From Paenibacillus sp. yr247 (lineage in GTDB: Bacteria; Bacillota; Bacilli; Paenibacillales; NBRC-103111): a stretch of 64,000 nucleotides of DNA. The translations under genes were made by a program, and so were the position numbers. Shown in pieces: positions 17,781 through 26,914 of the stretch. Each line of letters opens with the position of its first letter. Within the stretch, counting starts at the first letter, position 1. The notes under the pieces are model-generated. The model saw nothing but the letters and a program-made list of their open reading frames with translations. It had not been told where the DNA came from and made no database searches. The stretch lies in the NCBI RefSeq assembly GCF_900103825.1, contig NZ_FNIF01000017.1:39388-103387 (forward strand), given 5' to 3'.

Positions 17781-18566
17781 CTACGATTTCTTTATCCCTC
17801 CAAACATCCAACAGCATAAGCTGAGCGTACTCATTTGAAAGCTATGATGCAGCAGCTTCGCTCTTCGCGCCCCGTCAGCCGCACCAAGCGCCAGCAGCAA
17901 AGGCACAAAATGCTCCGGCGTCGGAACCGCCACACGCACGTTAGGCGCTCTTTCATCATACCGAAGCAGCGCCTCCAAATTCCACGTCTCCAGCTGCTCC
18001 GCCAACCACTCATCGAACTCCACGGCCCATACCTGCGGCACCGGATTATTCCGATCCAATCTCCTTACATTGTGAACCGTCCCTCCGCTGCCGAGGATCA
18101 GGACATCCTCATCCCGCAACGGGCCTAAAGCGGCACCAATGCGATAGTGCTCTTCCGCCGTCAGACGCGGATTCACAGAGAGCGCCACCACTGGAATCTG
18201 TGCATCCGGATACATAATATGCAGGGGCGCCCATACCCCGTGATCCAGGCCTCGCTCATCATCGAGTTCACAACGAATACCTTCATCTTGAAACAACTGC
18301 TCGATATGTAAACTTAGCGTTAAATCCCCTCTAGCTGGATACTTAATGGCATAAAGCTCTTCCGAAAAGCCCGAGAAATCATAGATCATTTCCGGATGAA
18401 TCGCTGAACTAATTGTCTGTACGGGACTTTCCCAATGCGCGCTGAACAGCACGATGGCTTTGGGTGTGGGAATGCTCTTAGCCAGCTTCTGCAAAAACTC
18501 GGTGTAAGCATGCTGCTCGATCACCAAACTTGGTGTACCATGGGCAATGAAAAATGTAGGCAGCAT
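17781..18566 (-). CDS. ygiD: DODA-type extradiol ring-opening dioxygenase, YgiD family
   Basis: 261 residues matching the YgiD/LigB-fold dioxygenases that cleave catecholic rings such as L-DOPA. Conserved metal-site stretches are FIAHGTPS (start), FSAHWES (~40-47), GLDHGVWAPLHIMYPDA (~115-130), and the late GSGGTVHNVRRLD. There are no aromatic-degradation partners nearby, so the natural substrate is open. It stands alone and ends facing the DCC-family gene. Confidence 0.82.
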   Translation of the reverse strand: MLPTFFIAHGTPSLVIEQHAYTEFLQKLAKSIPTPKAIVLFSAHWESPVQTISSAIHPEMIYDFSGFSEELYAIKYPARGDLTLSLHIEQLFQDEGIRCELDDERGLDHGVWAPLHIMYPDAQIPVVALSVNPRLTAEEHYRIGAALGPLRDEDVLILGSGGTVHNVRRLDRNNPVPQVWAVEFDEWLAEQLETWNLEALLRYDERAPNVRVAVPTPEHFVPLLLALGAADGARRAKLLHHSFQMSTLSLCCWMFGGIKKS

Positions 18567-18638
18567 GGCAAAACCCCCTTCTCGCTAAATGGTAACTTTT
18601 TACCAATATACTACATTATTCTCTTATCGGCGTAAATA

Positions 18639-18664
18639 AAACCGCCCTGGGTGGGGGCGGTTTA
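18639..18664. terminator. bidirectional terminator upstream of ygiD / downstream of amidase
   Basis: AAACCGCCC, a short loop, then GGGGGCGGTTT. The A-run on one side and T-run on the other make it usable from both strands; on the minus strand it follows the amidase stop region in mirrored orientation. Confidence 0.6.
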
Positions 18665-18691
18665 TTAGAGATATAGTGAGCCCACTCTCTC

Positions 18692-19681
18692 TCATCGGCT
18701 TTTCAAAAACTGCTCAATTCCGTCGGCGATGCCTACGGCCAACTTCTTCTGGTATTCCGCTTCGGACATCAACTCGTCCTCTTCCGGATTGGTCATGAAG
18801 CCAAGCTCGACCAACACGACGGGTACTTTGGACCAGTTGAACCCTGATAAGTCGCTGCGCGCTGATAGTCCTCTTCCTGCGGTGTTAGTTGCCCTCTTAA
18901 GATGCTCTAGAATAAAGCCAGCTGCTTGATGGCTTTCTGCTGCAATGGGCTTTACCGCTGCAAAAGAAGCTGACGGATACAGCACCGAAAACCCTTTGGT
19001 CTTCGGTGAACTATCGCCATCCGCATGAATGCGAACAGCTAAAGCTGCTCCAGCTTCATTCGCCATATCCGCGCGCTGCTTGTTGCTGATATCGACCTCG
19101 TTTGACTCACGGGTCATCGCCACCTCTATGCCTCGGCTAACCAGCTCAGCCTTGATCAACAGGGAGACTTCCAGATTTAGCACATATTCCGGTTTTTTCG
19201 TCCGTACGCCAACTGTGCCGGAGCTGACCTTCGGTTTCGTTTCCCTTGTCTCCGGTCCTACTGGTTCTGGTGCGTTATTGCCGTAGCGCTGATGTCCCGG
19301 ATCCAGCATGACAAGCCTGCCAGTGCTTGGCTTAGCCGTGGAAGCCACAGGCTCTGATGTTGGCTTCAGTAGTTGTTGCTTGGCGGCAGGACTCTCCGCT
19401 AGGATAGTCTGCATGATGGCGGTACTTGTCGCTTGTTCCGAATTCACGGCTGCGGGCAAAACATCCTTGGCAGCAGCCGGTGATTCCTCCGGCTTGGCTC
19501 CTTCTTCAATGGAAGCATTCGCAGCCATATGAGTCCCGACAGCCAAAGCCTCAGTACTAGCCACTCCCTGCGGGACGAAGATGTTCAGACTATAATAACC
19601 AACAGCAATTAGCAGGCACCCCATCAATAGTGCAACGCTGATGAAAGCCATCCGCTGCTTCCAGTTTTTTGCTGAATTCAC
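18692..19681 (-). CDS. membrane-anchored N-acetylmuramoyl-L-alanine amidase (Amidase_3)
   Basis: 329 residues from a GTG start behind GGGGAG. One N-terminal membrane helix (MAFISVALLMGCLLIAVGYY, ~11-30) is followed by a ~90-residue Ala/Ser/Pro-rich linker. The zinc amidase domain then shows LVMLDPGHQ (first His), an NLEVSLLIKAEL glutamate ligand, AVRIHADGD (second His) and VPVVLVELGFMTNPEED (catalytic Glu). Such enzymes cut the lactyl-amide bond of peptidoglycan during growth or sporulation (CwlD/AmiC type). The anchored form suggests action at the outer membrane face. No obvious partner gene is adjacent. Confidence 0.87.
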   Translation of the reverse strand: MNSAKNWKQRMAFISVALLMGCLLIAVGYYSLNIFVPQGVASTEALAVGTHMAANASIEEGAKPEESPAAAKDVLPAAVNSEQATSTAIMQTILAESPAAKQQLLKPTSEPVASTAKPSTGRLVMLDPGHQRYGNNAPEPVGPETRETKPKVSSGTVGVRTKKPEYVLNLEVSLLIKAELVSRGIEVAMTRESNEVDISNKQRADMANEAGAALAVRIHADGDSSPKTKGFSVLYPSASFAAVKPIAAESHQAAGFILEHLKRATNTAGRGLSARSDLSGFNWSKVPVVLVELGFMTNPEEDELMSEAEYQKKLAVGIADGIEQFLKSR

Positions 19682-19837
19682 GCTGCTCTCCCCTATCTAT
19701 CTCTTGAAGAATCACCTTCTTATTTTCCTGCTGCATTCGCTTAGTCACTTGGAAACTCCTGCAGCCAAGCTCCTTATGCATGAATCCGTCGCCTACTGCC
19801 AAAACTATCCCAAAGGAAAACTCAAGGAGGCATTCAC

Positions 19838-19963
19838 ATGAACAACCTCTGGCACTTTATTTCTCAGCATTGGTTATCGATAGCACTCGTTATTGGTGTG
19901 ATCATAGCCGTCTGGTATGTATACAAAAATAAGGACAAGTATATTCGCGGCGGAAGTGAATAA
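19838..19963 (+). CDS. 41-aa single-pass membrane peptide
   Basis: MNNLWHFISQHWLSIALVIG followed by VIIAVWYVYKNKDKYIRG and a short tail. It has one clear transmembrane helix (~13-30) and a basic inside tail. A strong Shine-Dalgarno (CAAGGAGG) sits 8 nt before the ATG, which is why I call it real despite its size. It lies alone on the plus strand between the amidase and purD units. Function unknown. Confidence 0.55.
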   Translation: MNNLWHFISQHWLSIALVIGVIIAVWYVYKNKDKYIRGGSE

Positions 19964-20024
19964 CTCGTTTAATGAGACAAATCTATCGTTAGCAGTATTT
20001 CAAAAAGTATCCCAGTTACTCGCC

Positions 20025-20067
20025 AAAAAACACAGCCCCCTTCATGCAATGAAAAGGCTGTGTTTTT
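20025..20067. terminator. terminator of the pur operon
   Basis: AAAAAACACAGCC and GGCTGTGTTTTTT form a 13-bp stem around an 17-nt loop, directly after the purD stop. The A/T flanks let it serve the small plus-strand gene as well. Confidence 0.85.
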
Positions 20068-20078
20068 TATTTTCAAAA

Positions 20079-21338
20079 CTATTTCAAAGCCTTCATCGCA
20101 ATATCCGTACGGTAATGCTTCCCTTCGAAATGAATCCGATCCGCATCCGCATAAGCTTTCTGACGAGCTTCAATAATATCCTTGCCAAGGCCCGTGATAC
20201 CCAGAACACGTCCGCCATTTGTGACAATCTGCCCATTCTCCAGCGCAGTTCCAGCGTGGAACACAAGGGAATCTTGGACTCGATTCAGACCCGTAATCGG
20301 CAAGCCTTTCGGATAAGGTCCCGGATAACCGCCAGAAGCTACAATGACGCAAACCGCCGCTTCTTCGCTCCACTCGATTGGCTGCTCTGCCAGCGTTCCG
20401 TTGTTGATCGCAAGGAAAATATCAAGAAGGTCCGTTTTGAGGCGGGGCAAAATGACCTGCGTCTCAGGATCGCCGAAACGAGCATTGAACTCAATTGTTT
20501 TTACGCCATTCGGGGTCAAAATCAACCCAGCATACAGCACGCCCTTGAACGGTCGGCCTTCTTTTACCATCGCATCCGCTGTAGGTTGAACGATTTTAAC
20601 AAGAGCTTCTTGTACGATTGATTCTGGGATATGCGGCAGCGGTGAATACGTACCCATTCCGCCGGTATTCGGCCCTTTATCATTATCATAAACTGGCTTA
20701 TGATCCTGCGAAGGTACCATGAGGCGTACCGTGGAGCCATCCACAAAAGCTAGCAAGGACATCTCTTGCCCTGTAAGGAACTCCTCAATCACCACGCTAG
20801 CGCCGGACTTGCCAAACACTTGATCCACCATAATATCGCGAAGCGCTGCTTCTGCTTCCTCCATGGTTTGCGCAACGGTAACACCCTTGCCAGCAGCCAA
20901 GCCGTCAGCTTTAATAACGATTGGCGCCGATTGGCTCCGCAAGTAAGCAAGCGCTGGCTCATAAGCGTCGAATGACTCATAAGCTGCCGTTGGAATGCTG
21001 TATTTCTTCAAAAGCTCCTTCATGAAAACTTTGCTGCCTTCGATAATCGCCGCATTTGCGCGCGGTCCGAAAGCCTCGATACCCTTCGACTCCAAATGGT
21101 CAACCAAACCCGCTGCAAGCGGATCGTCAGGAGCTACCATAACGAGGTCAATCGCCTGTTCCTTGGCAAATGTACTGATCTCCTCGAATTGCAATTCCGT
21201 AATCGGTACACATTCCGCCAAGCCGGCAATCCCGCCGTTCCCCGGTGCACAAAACAGTTTGCTGATCTTCGGACTTTTGCTCAAAGCCCACACAATCGCA
21301 TGCTCGCGCCCGCCTCGTCCAATTACTAATACACGCAT
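20079..21338 (-). CDS. purD: phosphoribosylamine--glycine ligase
   Basis: 419 residues; joins phosphoribosylamine and glycine using ATP to give GAR (step 2 of purine synthesis). ATP-grasp enzyme: N-terminal VLVIGRGGREHAIVWALSKS, central IVIKADGLAAGKGVTVA, GASVVIEEFLTGQEMSLLA, DKGPNTGGMGTYSP, and the metal/ATP site EFNARFGDPETQ. I prefer the start MRVLVIG, the conserved family start; an ATG 21 nt upstream is possible. Last gene of the operon, 70 bp after purH, followed by a strong terminator. Confidence 0.97.
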   Translation of the reverse strand: MRVLVIGRGGREHAIVWALSKSPKISKLFCAPGNGGIAGLAECVPITELQFEEISTFAKEQAIDLVMVAPDDPLAAGLVDHLESKGIEAFGPRANAAIIEGSKVFMKELLKKYSIPTAAYESFDAYEPALAYLRSQSAPIVIKADGLAAGKGVTVAQTMEEAEAALRDIMVDQVFGKSGASVVIEEFLTGQEMSLLAFVDGSTVRLMVPSQDHKPVYDNDKGPNTGGMGTYSPLPHIPESIVQEALVKIVQPTADAMVKEGRPFKGVLYAGLILTPNGVKTIEFNARFGDPETQVILPRLKTDLLDIFLAINNGTLAEQPIEWSEEAAVCVIVASGGYPGPYPKGLPITGLNRVQDSLVFHAGTALENGQIVTNGGRVLGITGLGKDIIEARQKAYADADRIHFEGKHYRTDIAMKALK

Positions 21339-21407
21339 CGCCTTGGCAACCCCTCTCATGGGGAATGCCCACGGTCCGGAAATCGATCGTGAGCATTCTC
21401 AATTGTT

Positions 21408-22955
21408 TTAGTGTTTAAAGTGACGAACGCCTGTCATGACCATGGCAATGCCATTTTCGTTCGCTGCACGGATAGATTCTTCGTCTTTAATGGAGCCGCC
21501 TGGTTGAATTACAGCTGTGATTCCTGCTTTTGCAGCCATTTCGAGCGTGTCGCCCATTGGGAAGAAAGCATCAGAGGAAAGGACAGCGCCTTTTGCCTTG
21601 TCGCCCGCTTGCTCGATAGCGATTTTCGCTGCGCCAACACGGTTCATTTGACCAGCGCCTACGCCAACCGTCATATCGTCTGCAACGAGTACGATCGCGT
21701 TAGATTTAACGTGCTTAACTACTTTCCATGCGAAAAGAAGTTGTTTCATCTCTTCTGCCGTCGGCTGGCGCTCGGTAACCACCTTCAGATCAGCTTCAGT
21801 GAGCTGGTAAGCATCGCTATCTTGAACAAGCATGCCGCCTTCAACTGTTGTAACCACTGGCTCCGCTTTGCGTCCAGCTGCTGTATCTAAGCCGCTTACT
21901 TTGAGTAGGCGAATGTTTTTCTTTTTGGACAAAATATCTAGAGCTTCCGGTGTAAAATCAGGTGCAATGACGATTTCCAGGAAAATCTCATGCAGCAATT
22001 GAGCTGTCGCTTCATCAACCGCGCGGTTCGCAGCAACGATACCGCCAAAGATGGAAGTAGGGTCAGCGGCATACGCCTTTTGATAAGCCTCAAGGACGTT
22101 CGTTCCGATACCTACGCCGCAAGGATTCATGTGCTTAACGGCTACAACTGCCGGCTCGCTGAACTCTTTGACAATCTGAAGCGCAGTATTAGCGTCATTA
22201 ATATTATTGTACGATAATTCTTTCCCATGCAGCTGCTCAGCTGTCGTGATGTTGCCAGCAGCCGCATTTGGCTTACGATAGAAAGCCGCGCTTTGATGCG
22301 GGTTCTCTCCGTAGCGAAGCTCCTGCATTTTCTCATAAGTAACCGTATAACGCTCTGGGTAAGGCTCACCCATCTGTTTGGACAAGTAATCAGCAATCAA
22401 AGCATCATAAGAACCCGTATGGCGGAACACTTTGGCCGCAAGACGTTTGCGCGTTTCCAGCGTCGTATCTCCGGTCTCTTGAACTTCTTCCAGCACCTTC
22501 GCATAATCGCCTGCATCCACAATAACGGACACGAACGCATGATTTTTTGCTGCTGAACGAAGCATCGTCGGTCCACCGATATCAATGTTCTCAATCGCTT
22601 CCTCGTAAGACACATTAGGCTTCGCAATCGTTGCGGCAAAAGGATACAAATTCACGACAACCAGATCAATATAATCCAGGCCGAGCTTCTTCATGCTCGC
22701 TTGGTGCTCTTCGTTGTCACGAACCGCCAGCAGACCGCTGTGAACCGCTGGATGCAGCGTTTTGACGCGGCCGTCCATGATCTCAGGGAACCCAGTAACC
22801 TCGGAAATACCGATAACCGGCACCCCTTTATCCTTCAACAAACTTTGCGTACCGCCAGTAGAAATGATCTCAACGCCCAGCTTCGCCAGCTCGCTCGCGA
22901 ATTCAACGATACCCGTCTTGTCGGACACGCTGATCAGTGCTCTTTTGATTGCCAC
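21408..22955 (-). CDS. purH: bifunctional AICAR formyltransferase / IMP cyclohydrolase
   Basis: 515 residues; performs the last two steps to IMP. The N-terminal MGS-fold cyclohydrolase domain ([42 protein letters not shown]) is followed by the transformylase domain with [27 protein letters not shown], and the C-terminal SDAFFPMGD...[12 protein letters not shown]. Starts at GTG behind GGAGGAAGC. It is separated from purN by a repeat-filled 660-bp gap, unusual inside this operon, so it may have its own promoter. Confidence 0.97.
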   Translation of the reverse strand: MAIKRALISVSDKTGIVEFASELAKLGVEIISTGGTQSLLKDKGVPVIGISEVTGFPEIMDGRVKTLHPAVHSGLLAVRDNEEHQASMKKLGLDYIDLVVVNLYPFAATIAKPNVSYEEAIENIDIGGPTMLRSAAKNHAFVSVIVDAGDYAKVLEEVQETGDTTLETRKRLAAKVFRHTGSYDALIADYLSKQMGEPYPERYTVTYEKMQELRYGENPHQSAAFYRKPNAAAGNITTAEQLHGKELSYNNINDANTALQIVKEFSEPAVVAVKHMNPCGVGIGTNVLEAYQKAYAADPTSIFGGIVAANRAVDEATAQLLHEIFLEIVIAPDFTPEALDILSKKKNIRLLKVSGLDTAAGRKAEPVVTTVEGGMLVQDSDAYQLTEADLKVVTERQPTAEEMKQLLFAWKVVKHVKSNAIVLVADDMTVGVGAGQMNRVGAAKIAIEQAGDKAKGAVLSSDAFFPMGDTLEMAAKAGITAVIQPGGSIKDEESIRAANENGIAMVMTGVRHFKH

Positions 22956-22984
22956 TATGCTTCCTCCCAGAAAATTGATTTGTA

Positions 22985-23600
22985 TGTTAAAAATTCTAAA
23001 TGACTTATTACCGCCACTGTAACACTGTAGAACATCCTTAAAGTAGCTAATTCTTCCGCTTAGCCCAACTTAGCGATGAAAACCATCCTTAACCCCGACC
23101 AAGCTCACGCAAATGGCCTAGATCAGCTACTTTAAGTGATATCAAACATTAGCTACTCAAGTGCCTAGCAAATCCATCAAGCGTTGATGTAAAAAGTACA
23201 GCAAATCCAGCCAAAATCGGCGTTTTTAGGAGAAATCCTGCAAAAAGTAAATCTAAATCGGCGAATATGACCTACTTTGGGTAAAATTGCGAATTTTTGA
23301 TGTATAAAATACATGATTGTTACTCAAAATCAAAAATAATCTATGATTTGCTGCACTTTTTGCATGTTGTTGTTAAAAAACATCCTTAAAGTGGCCATCA
23401 CTAACGGCTCAAGTCACCTTGGGGAGCATACATTTGTTCATGATCAGCAGGTTAGGCATTCATCCCAGTTAACCGCATCAGTTAGTATTGTAATTTGTTA
23501 AATGCTCGTATATAGGAGTTATCCACAGAGGATCTCAATCAGGCGTTACAGCACCAAGACATATGACTAACAAGCTCATGCAGAGGTACGCAGACACCGC
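22985..23600. repeat. repeat-filled gap inside the pur operon (purN-purH)
   Basis: No gene is seen in about 660 bp. Contents: ACATCCTTAAAGTAGCTA near 23032 with a partner ACATCCTTAAAGTGGCCA near 23380 and an inverted AGCTACTTTAAG near 23125; TTGATGTAAAAAGTACAGCA near 23184; CTGCACTTTTTGCATG near 23351. The latter two belong to the family also found at 17.1 kb. No convincing terminator or riboswitch is seen in the gap. Confidence 0.5.
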
Positions 23601-23619
23601 AAAAAGCCAGCCCCACATC

Positions 23620-24231
23620 CTACAGCCGCACGCTAATCCTGCGGCCATCCAAGATCACGCGATCCTCGCGCAGCCAGCGAATCACCTGCGGCAGCAGCAC
23701 GTGCTCGGCCGCATGAATCCGTTCTGTGAGCGATTCCGCGGTCTCGTGCTCGTGGATCTCCACGGCGCGCTGCGCGATGATCGGTCCTGTGTCCAGCCCG
23801 CCGTCCACGAAGTGAACGGTGACGCCGGTTTGCTTCACGCCGTACTCGACGGCTTGCTCGATCGCGCGCACTCCCGGGAATGACGGCAGAAGCGATGGAT
23901 GAACGTTGATCATACGCCCGAAGTACGGCTCAACAAGCACATTTGTAATGATGCGCATATAGCCGGCCATCACGACCAGATCTACCTGACGATCCTGAAG
24001 CTCCTTCAGAATAAGAGCCTCATAGGCCTCTCGATTTGCATATTCCCGTGGACGGAAGGCGAACACAGGCACCTTTGCTTCCTTAGCACGCTCCACCACA
24101 ATAGCCTCAGGACGGTCACAGACAAGAAGCTCGATGCGGACATCAAGCTTCCCCTTTTGTAACTGATCCAAGATGGCCTGGAAATTCGAGCCGCTGCCCG
24201 AAGCAAAAATCGCTATTCGATAAGGCTCCAT
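23620..24231 (-). CDS. purN: phosphoribosylglycinamide formyltransferase
   Basis: 203 residues; transfers the formyl group of 10-formyl-THF to GAR. Signature pieces: IAIFASGSGSNFQAIL at the N-terminus, VMAGYMRIITN, the catalytic NVHPSLLPSFPG, and GVTVHFVDGGLDTGPII with the active-site His and Asp. Its start overlaps the purM stop (TAATG), showing translational coupling. Normal family length. Confidence 0.97.
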   Translation of the reverse strand: MEPYRIAIFASGSGSNFQAILDQLQKGKLDVRIELLVCDRPEAIVVERAKEAKVPVFAFRPREYANREAYEALILKELQDRQVDLVVMAGYMRIITNVLVEPYFGRMINVHPSLLPSFPGVRAIEQAVEYGVKQTGVTVHFVDGGLDTGPIIAQRAVEIHEHETAESLTERIHAAEHVLLPQVIRWLREDRVILDGRRISVRL

Positions 24232-25271
24232 TACACCTCAGCTCCTTGGAACTTCACCACACGCTCACCTTCGGTAACAACACCCAAACGGTAGGCTTGC
24301 TCGCCTTGCGCTTCGGCTGCTGCAATCGCCTTCTCAGCATCGTCCGCTCCCACGATAATAACCATCCCGATCCCCATGTTGAACGTGCGGAACATATCGT
24401 TGTTCGAAATGCCGCCCTCACGCTGCATCAACCCAAAGATCGGAAGAATCGGCCACGATCCATATTGGATTTCGACGTTCACGCCTTCAGGCAGAACGCG
24501 CGGAATATTTTCGATAAAGCCGCCGCCTGTAATGTGTGCCATACCTTTAATAGCAACGTCTTCCAGCATCGCCAGAACTGGCTTCACATAAAGCTTAGTT
24601 GGCTCCAGCAGCACATTACCGAGCTTATCGCCCAGTTCTTCCACATGCCCTTGAAGCGTATAACCGCCATCTTCCAGCAAAAGCTTACGCACAAGAGAAA
24701 ACCCGTTACTGTGCACACCGCTTGATGCTAGACCTAAAACCACGTCTCCAGGACGGATCGTTGTACCGTCGATTATTTTTTTCTTGTCGACGATTCCAAC
24801 CGTAAAGCCGGCAATGTCATACTCCCCTGACGCATACATGCCCGGCATTTCCGCCGTTTCACCACCGATTAGTGAGCAGCCAGACTGCGCACAACCGTCA
24901 GCGATCCCTTTAACGATAGCTTCAATTTTCTCTGGAACTACTTTGTCACAAGCGAGATAGTCGAGGAAAAACAGCGGCTCCGCGCCTTGAACGATAATAT
25001 CATTCACGCACATCGCGACAGCATCGATCCCAATCGTATCATGCTTATCCATGGCAAAAGCGATCTTCAGTTTCGTGCCCACGCCGTCCGTACCAGATAC
25101 GAGAACAGGCTCCTCGTATTTGTCTTTGTTCAAGCTGAACAGCCCGCCGAAGCCACCGAGGTCAGTTAACACTTCAGGACGGAATGTCCGTTTGACGTGC
25201 TTTTTCATCCGTTCTACTGCTTCGTTCCCTGCCGCGATATCGACTCCAGCCTTTTTGTAAGCATCCGACAC
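24231..25271 (-). CDS. purM: phosphoribosylformylglycinamidine cyclo-ligase (AIR synthetase)
   Basis: 346 residues, usual length; ATP-dependent ring closure of FGAM to AIR. Shows [68 protein letters not shown] and [17 protein letters not shown], the full PurM signature set. It lies 110 bp after purF and ends in the 1-nt overlap with purN. Confidence 0.97.
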   Translation of the reverse strand: MSDAYKKAGVDIAAGNEAVERMKKHVKRTFRPEVLTDLGGFGGLFSLNKDKYEEPVLVSGTDGVGTKLKIAFAMDKHDTIGIDAVAMCVNDIIVQGAEPLFFLDYLACDKVVPEKIEAIVKGIADGCAQSGCSLIGGETAEMPGMYASGEYDIAGFTVGIVDKKKIIDGTTIRPGDVVLGLASSGVHSNGFSLVRKLLLEDGGYTLQGHVEELGDKLGNVLLEPTKLYVKPVLAMLEDVAIKGMAHITGGGFIENIPRVLPEGVNVEIQYGSWPILPIFGLMQREGGISNNDMFRTFNMGIGMVIIVGADDAEKAIAAAEAQGEQAYRLGVVTEGERVVKFQGAEV

Positions 25272-25381
25272 TTCGCTTCCACTCCTTAGTTTTGTCTATG
25301 TATCGGGAGGTCGTCCGCCTAAGCGAGACCAACCCGTTGAGTCTATTCCGATTTTTTTGCATTTCCCTATCTATTAACCAA

Positions 25382-26914
25382 TTAGTCGCAAGCACAACCA
25401 ACCTTCGTAACATCAGCAATTTCTGTTGGGTAGCTGTTATCGAAACAAGCTGTACAGTAGCCGCTTTCCGCTCCTGCCGAGCCTTGTCCGATCGAATCTA
25501 ACAGCCCTTCCTTTGTCAGAAAATGCAGGGAATCCGCATTAATCGCCTTGCGAATTTCTTCGATTGAATTCATTGCAGCGATCAACTCTTTGCGATCCGG
25601 CGTATCAATTCCGTAGTAGCATGGATTCATGAAAGGCGGCGAAGAGATTCGCACGTGCACCTCGGTGGCGCCAGCTTCCCTAAGCAAATTAACAATTCGT
25701 AAGGAAGTTGTTCCACGAACGATAGAGTCATCAATCATGACAACACGTTTGCCTTCGACCACTTTGCGAACGGCGCTCAGCTTCATTTTAACCCCTTGCT
25801 CACGAAGCTCTTGGCTTGGAATGATGAACGTCCGGCCTGTGTAGCGGTTCTTGATCAGACCCAGCTCATAAGGGATACCCGTTTGTTCCGCATAACCAAT
25901 TGCAGCCGAAATACTCGAATCCGGTACTCCGGTTACGATGTCCGCATCAACGAAAGCTTCCATCGCCAGCTTCTTACCCATCCGTTTACGTGCCGAGTGA
26001 ATATTAACCGTATCGATGTCACTATCCGGACGAGCAAAGTAGATATACTCCATGGCACAAATCGCACGCCGGCTGCCTTCCGCAAAACGCTCTTCATGAA
26101 AGCCATCGCGATCCAGTACGATAATCTCACCAGGCTGCACGTCACGGAAATAAGTCGCTCCCACGGCATCGAATGCACAAGATTCAGAAGCAAATATATA
26201 CGCTTCTCCTAGACGGCCAATCATGAATGGACGCAATCCATTCGGATCAAGCGCAGCAATCAATTTATCTTTGGTGATAACCAGGAAAGCATACCCGCCA
26301 ATCACTTGATTCAGAGCATCTTTCACAGCATCTACGATATCATCATGCTCTGAACGGGCAATTAGATGTGCAAGAACCTCCGTGTCGCTTGTGGTTTGGA
26401 AAATCGATCCCTTCCGCTCAAGCTCCCGTTTGATTATGTTCGCATTATCGAGGTTTCCATTGGTTGCAATCGCAAGGTCGCCCTCACGGTATTTGAAAAC
26501 AAGCGGTTGTGCGTTCGCCAGCTTACTTTCGCCTGCTGTTGAATAACGTACATGAGCGATAGCTGTCGAGCCTGTGAGAGGCTCCAAATTATCATTGGTG
26601 AAAACTTCTTTGGCAAGTCCCATACCGCGATAATAGTTAAAATTACCGTCATCTACTGTGCAGATGCCGGCACTTTCCTGTCCGCGGTGCTGCAGGGCAT
26701 GCAGCCCGTAATAGCACAAAGAGGAAGCGTCGGGATGACCATACACCCCGAATACCCCGCACTCTTCATTCAGCTTATCCAACAATCCGCCTTGGCCGCC
26801 TACACCTTCGTTGAAATATTCACCTGTCCAAAGCTCATGCTGTTTTTCTCCTAGTTGAACCAAGGGAGCAGCAGGGAGCTTTAGGGCCTCAGATTGTTTT
26901 ATGCCATTAGACAT
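25382..26914 (-). CDS. purF: amidophosphoribosyltransferase with a long N-terminal extension
   Basis: 510 residues; the committed step, PRPP plus glutamine to phosphoribosylamine. The Ntn glutaminase domain begins at the nucleophile in [15 protein letters not shown] (Cys52 from this start). The PRPP site is [18 protein letters not shown]. The cysteines of the iron-sulphur cluster type ([19 protein letters not shown]) are at the C-terminus, as in B. subtilis. The 51-residue leader before the catalytic Cys is much longer than the ~11-residue B. subtilis propeptide. Either the propeptide is long or a downstream non-ATG start is used. The ATG overlaps the purL stop by 16 nt. Confidence 0.96.
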   Translation of the reverse strand: MSNGIKQSEALKLPAAPLVQLGEKQHELWTGEYFNEGVGGQGGLLDKLNEECGVFGVYGHPDASSLCYYGLHALQHRGQESAGICTVDDGNFNYYRGMGLAKEVFTNDNLEPLTGSTAIAHVRYSTAGESKLANAQPLVFKYREGDLAIATNGNLDNANIIKRELERKGSIFQTTSDTEVLAHLIARSEHDDIVDAVKDALNQVIGGYAFLVITKDKLIAALDPNGLRPFMIGRLGEAYIFASESCAFDAVGATYFRDVQPGEIIVLDRDGFHEERFAEGSRRAICAMEYIYFARPDSDIDTVNIHSARKRMGKKLAMEAFVDADIVTGVPDSSISAAIGYAEQTGIPYELGLIKNRYTGRTFIIPSQELREQGVKMKLSAVRKVVEGKRVVMIDDSIVRGTTSLRIVNLLREAGATEVHVRISSPPFMNPCYYGIDTPDRKELIAAMNSIEEIRKAINADSLHFLTKEGLLDSIGQGSAGAESGYCTACFDNSYPTEIADVTKVGCACD

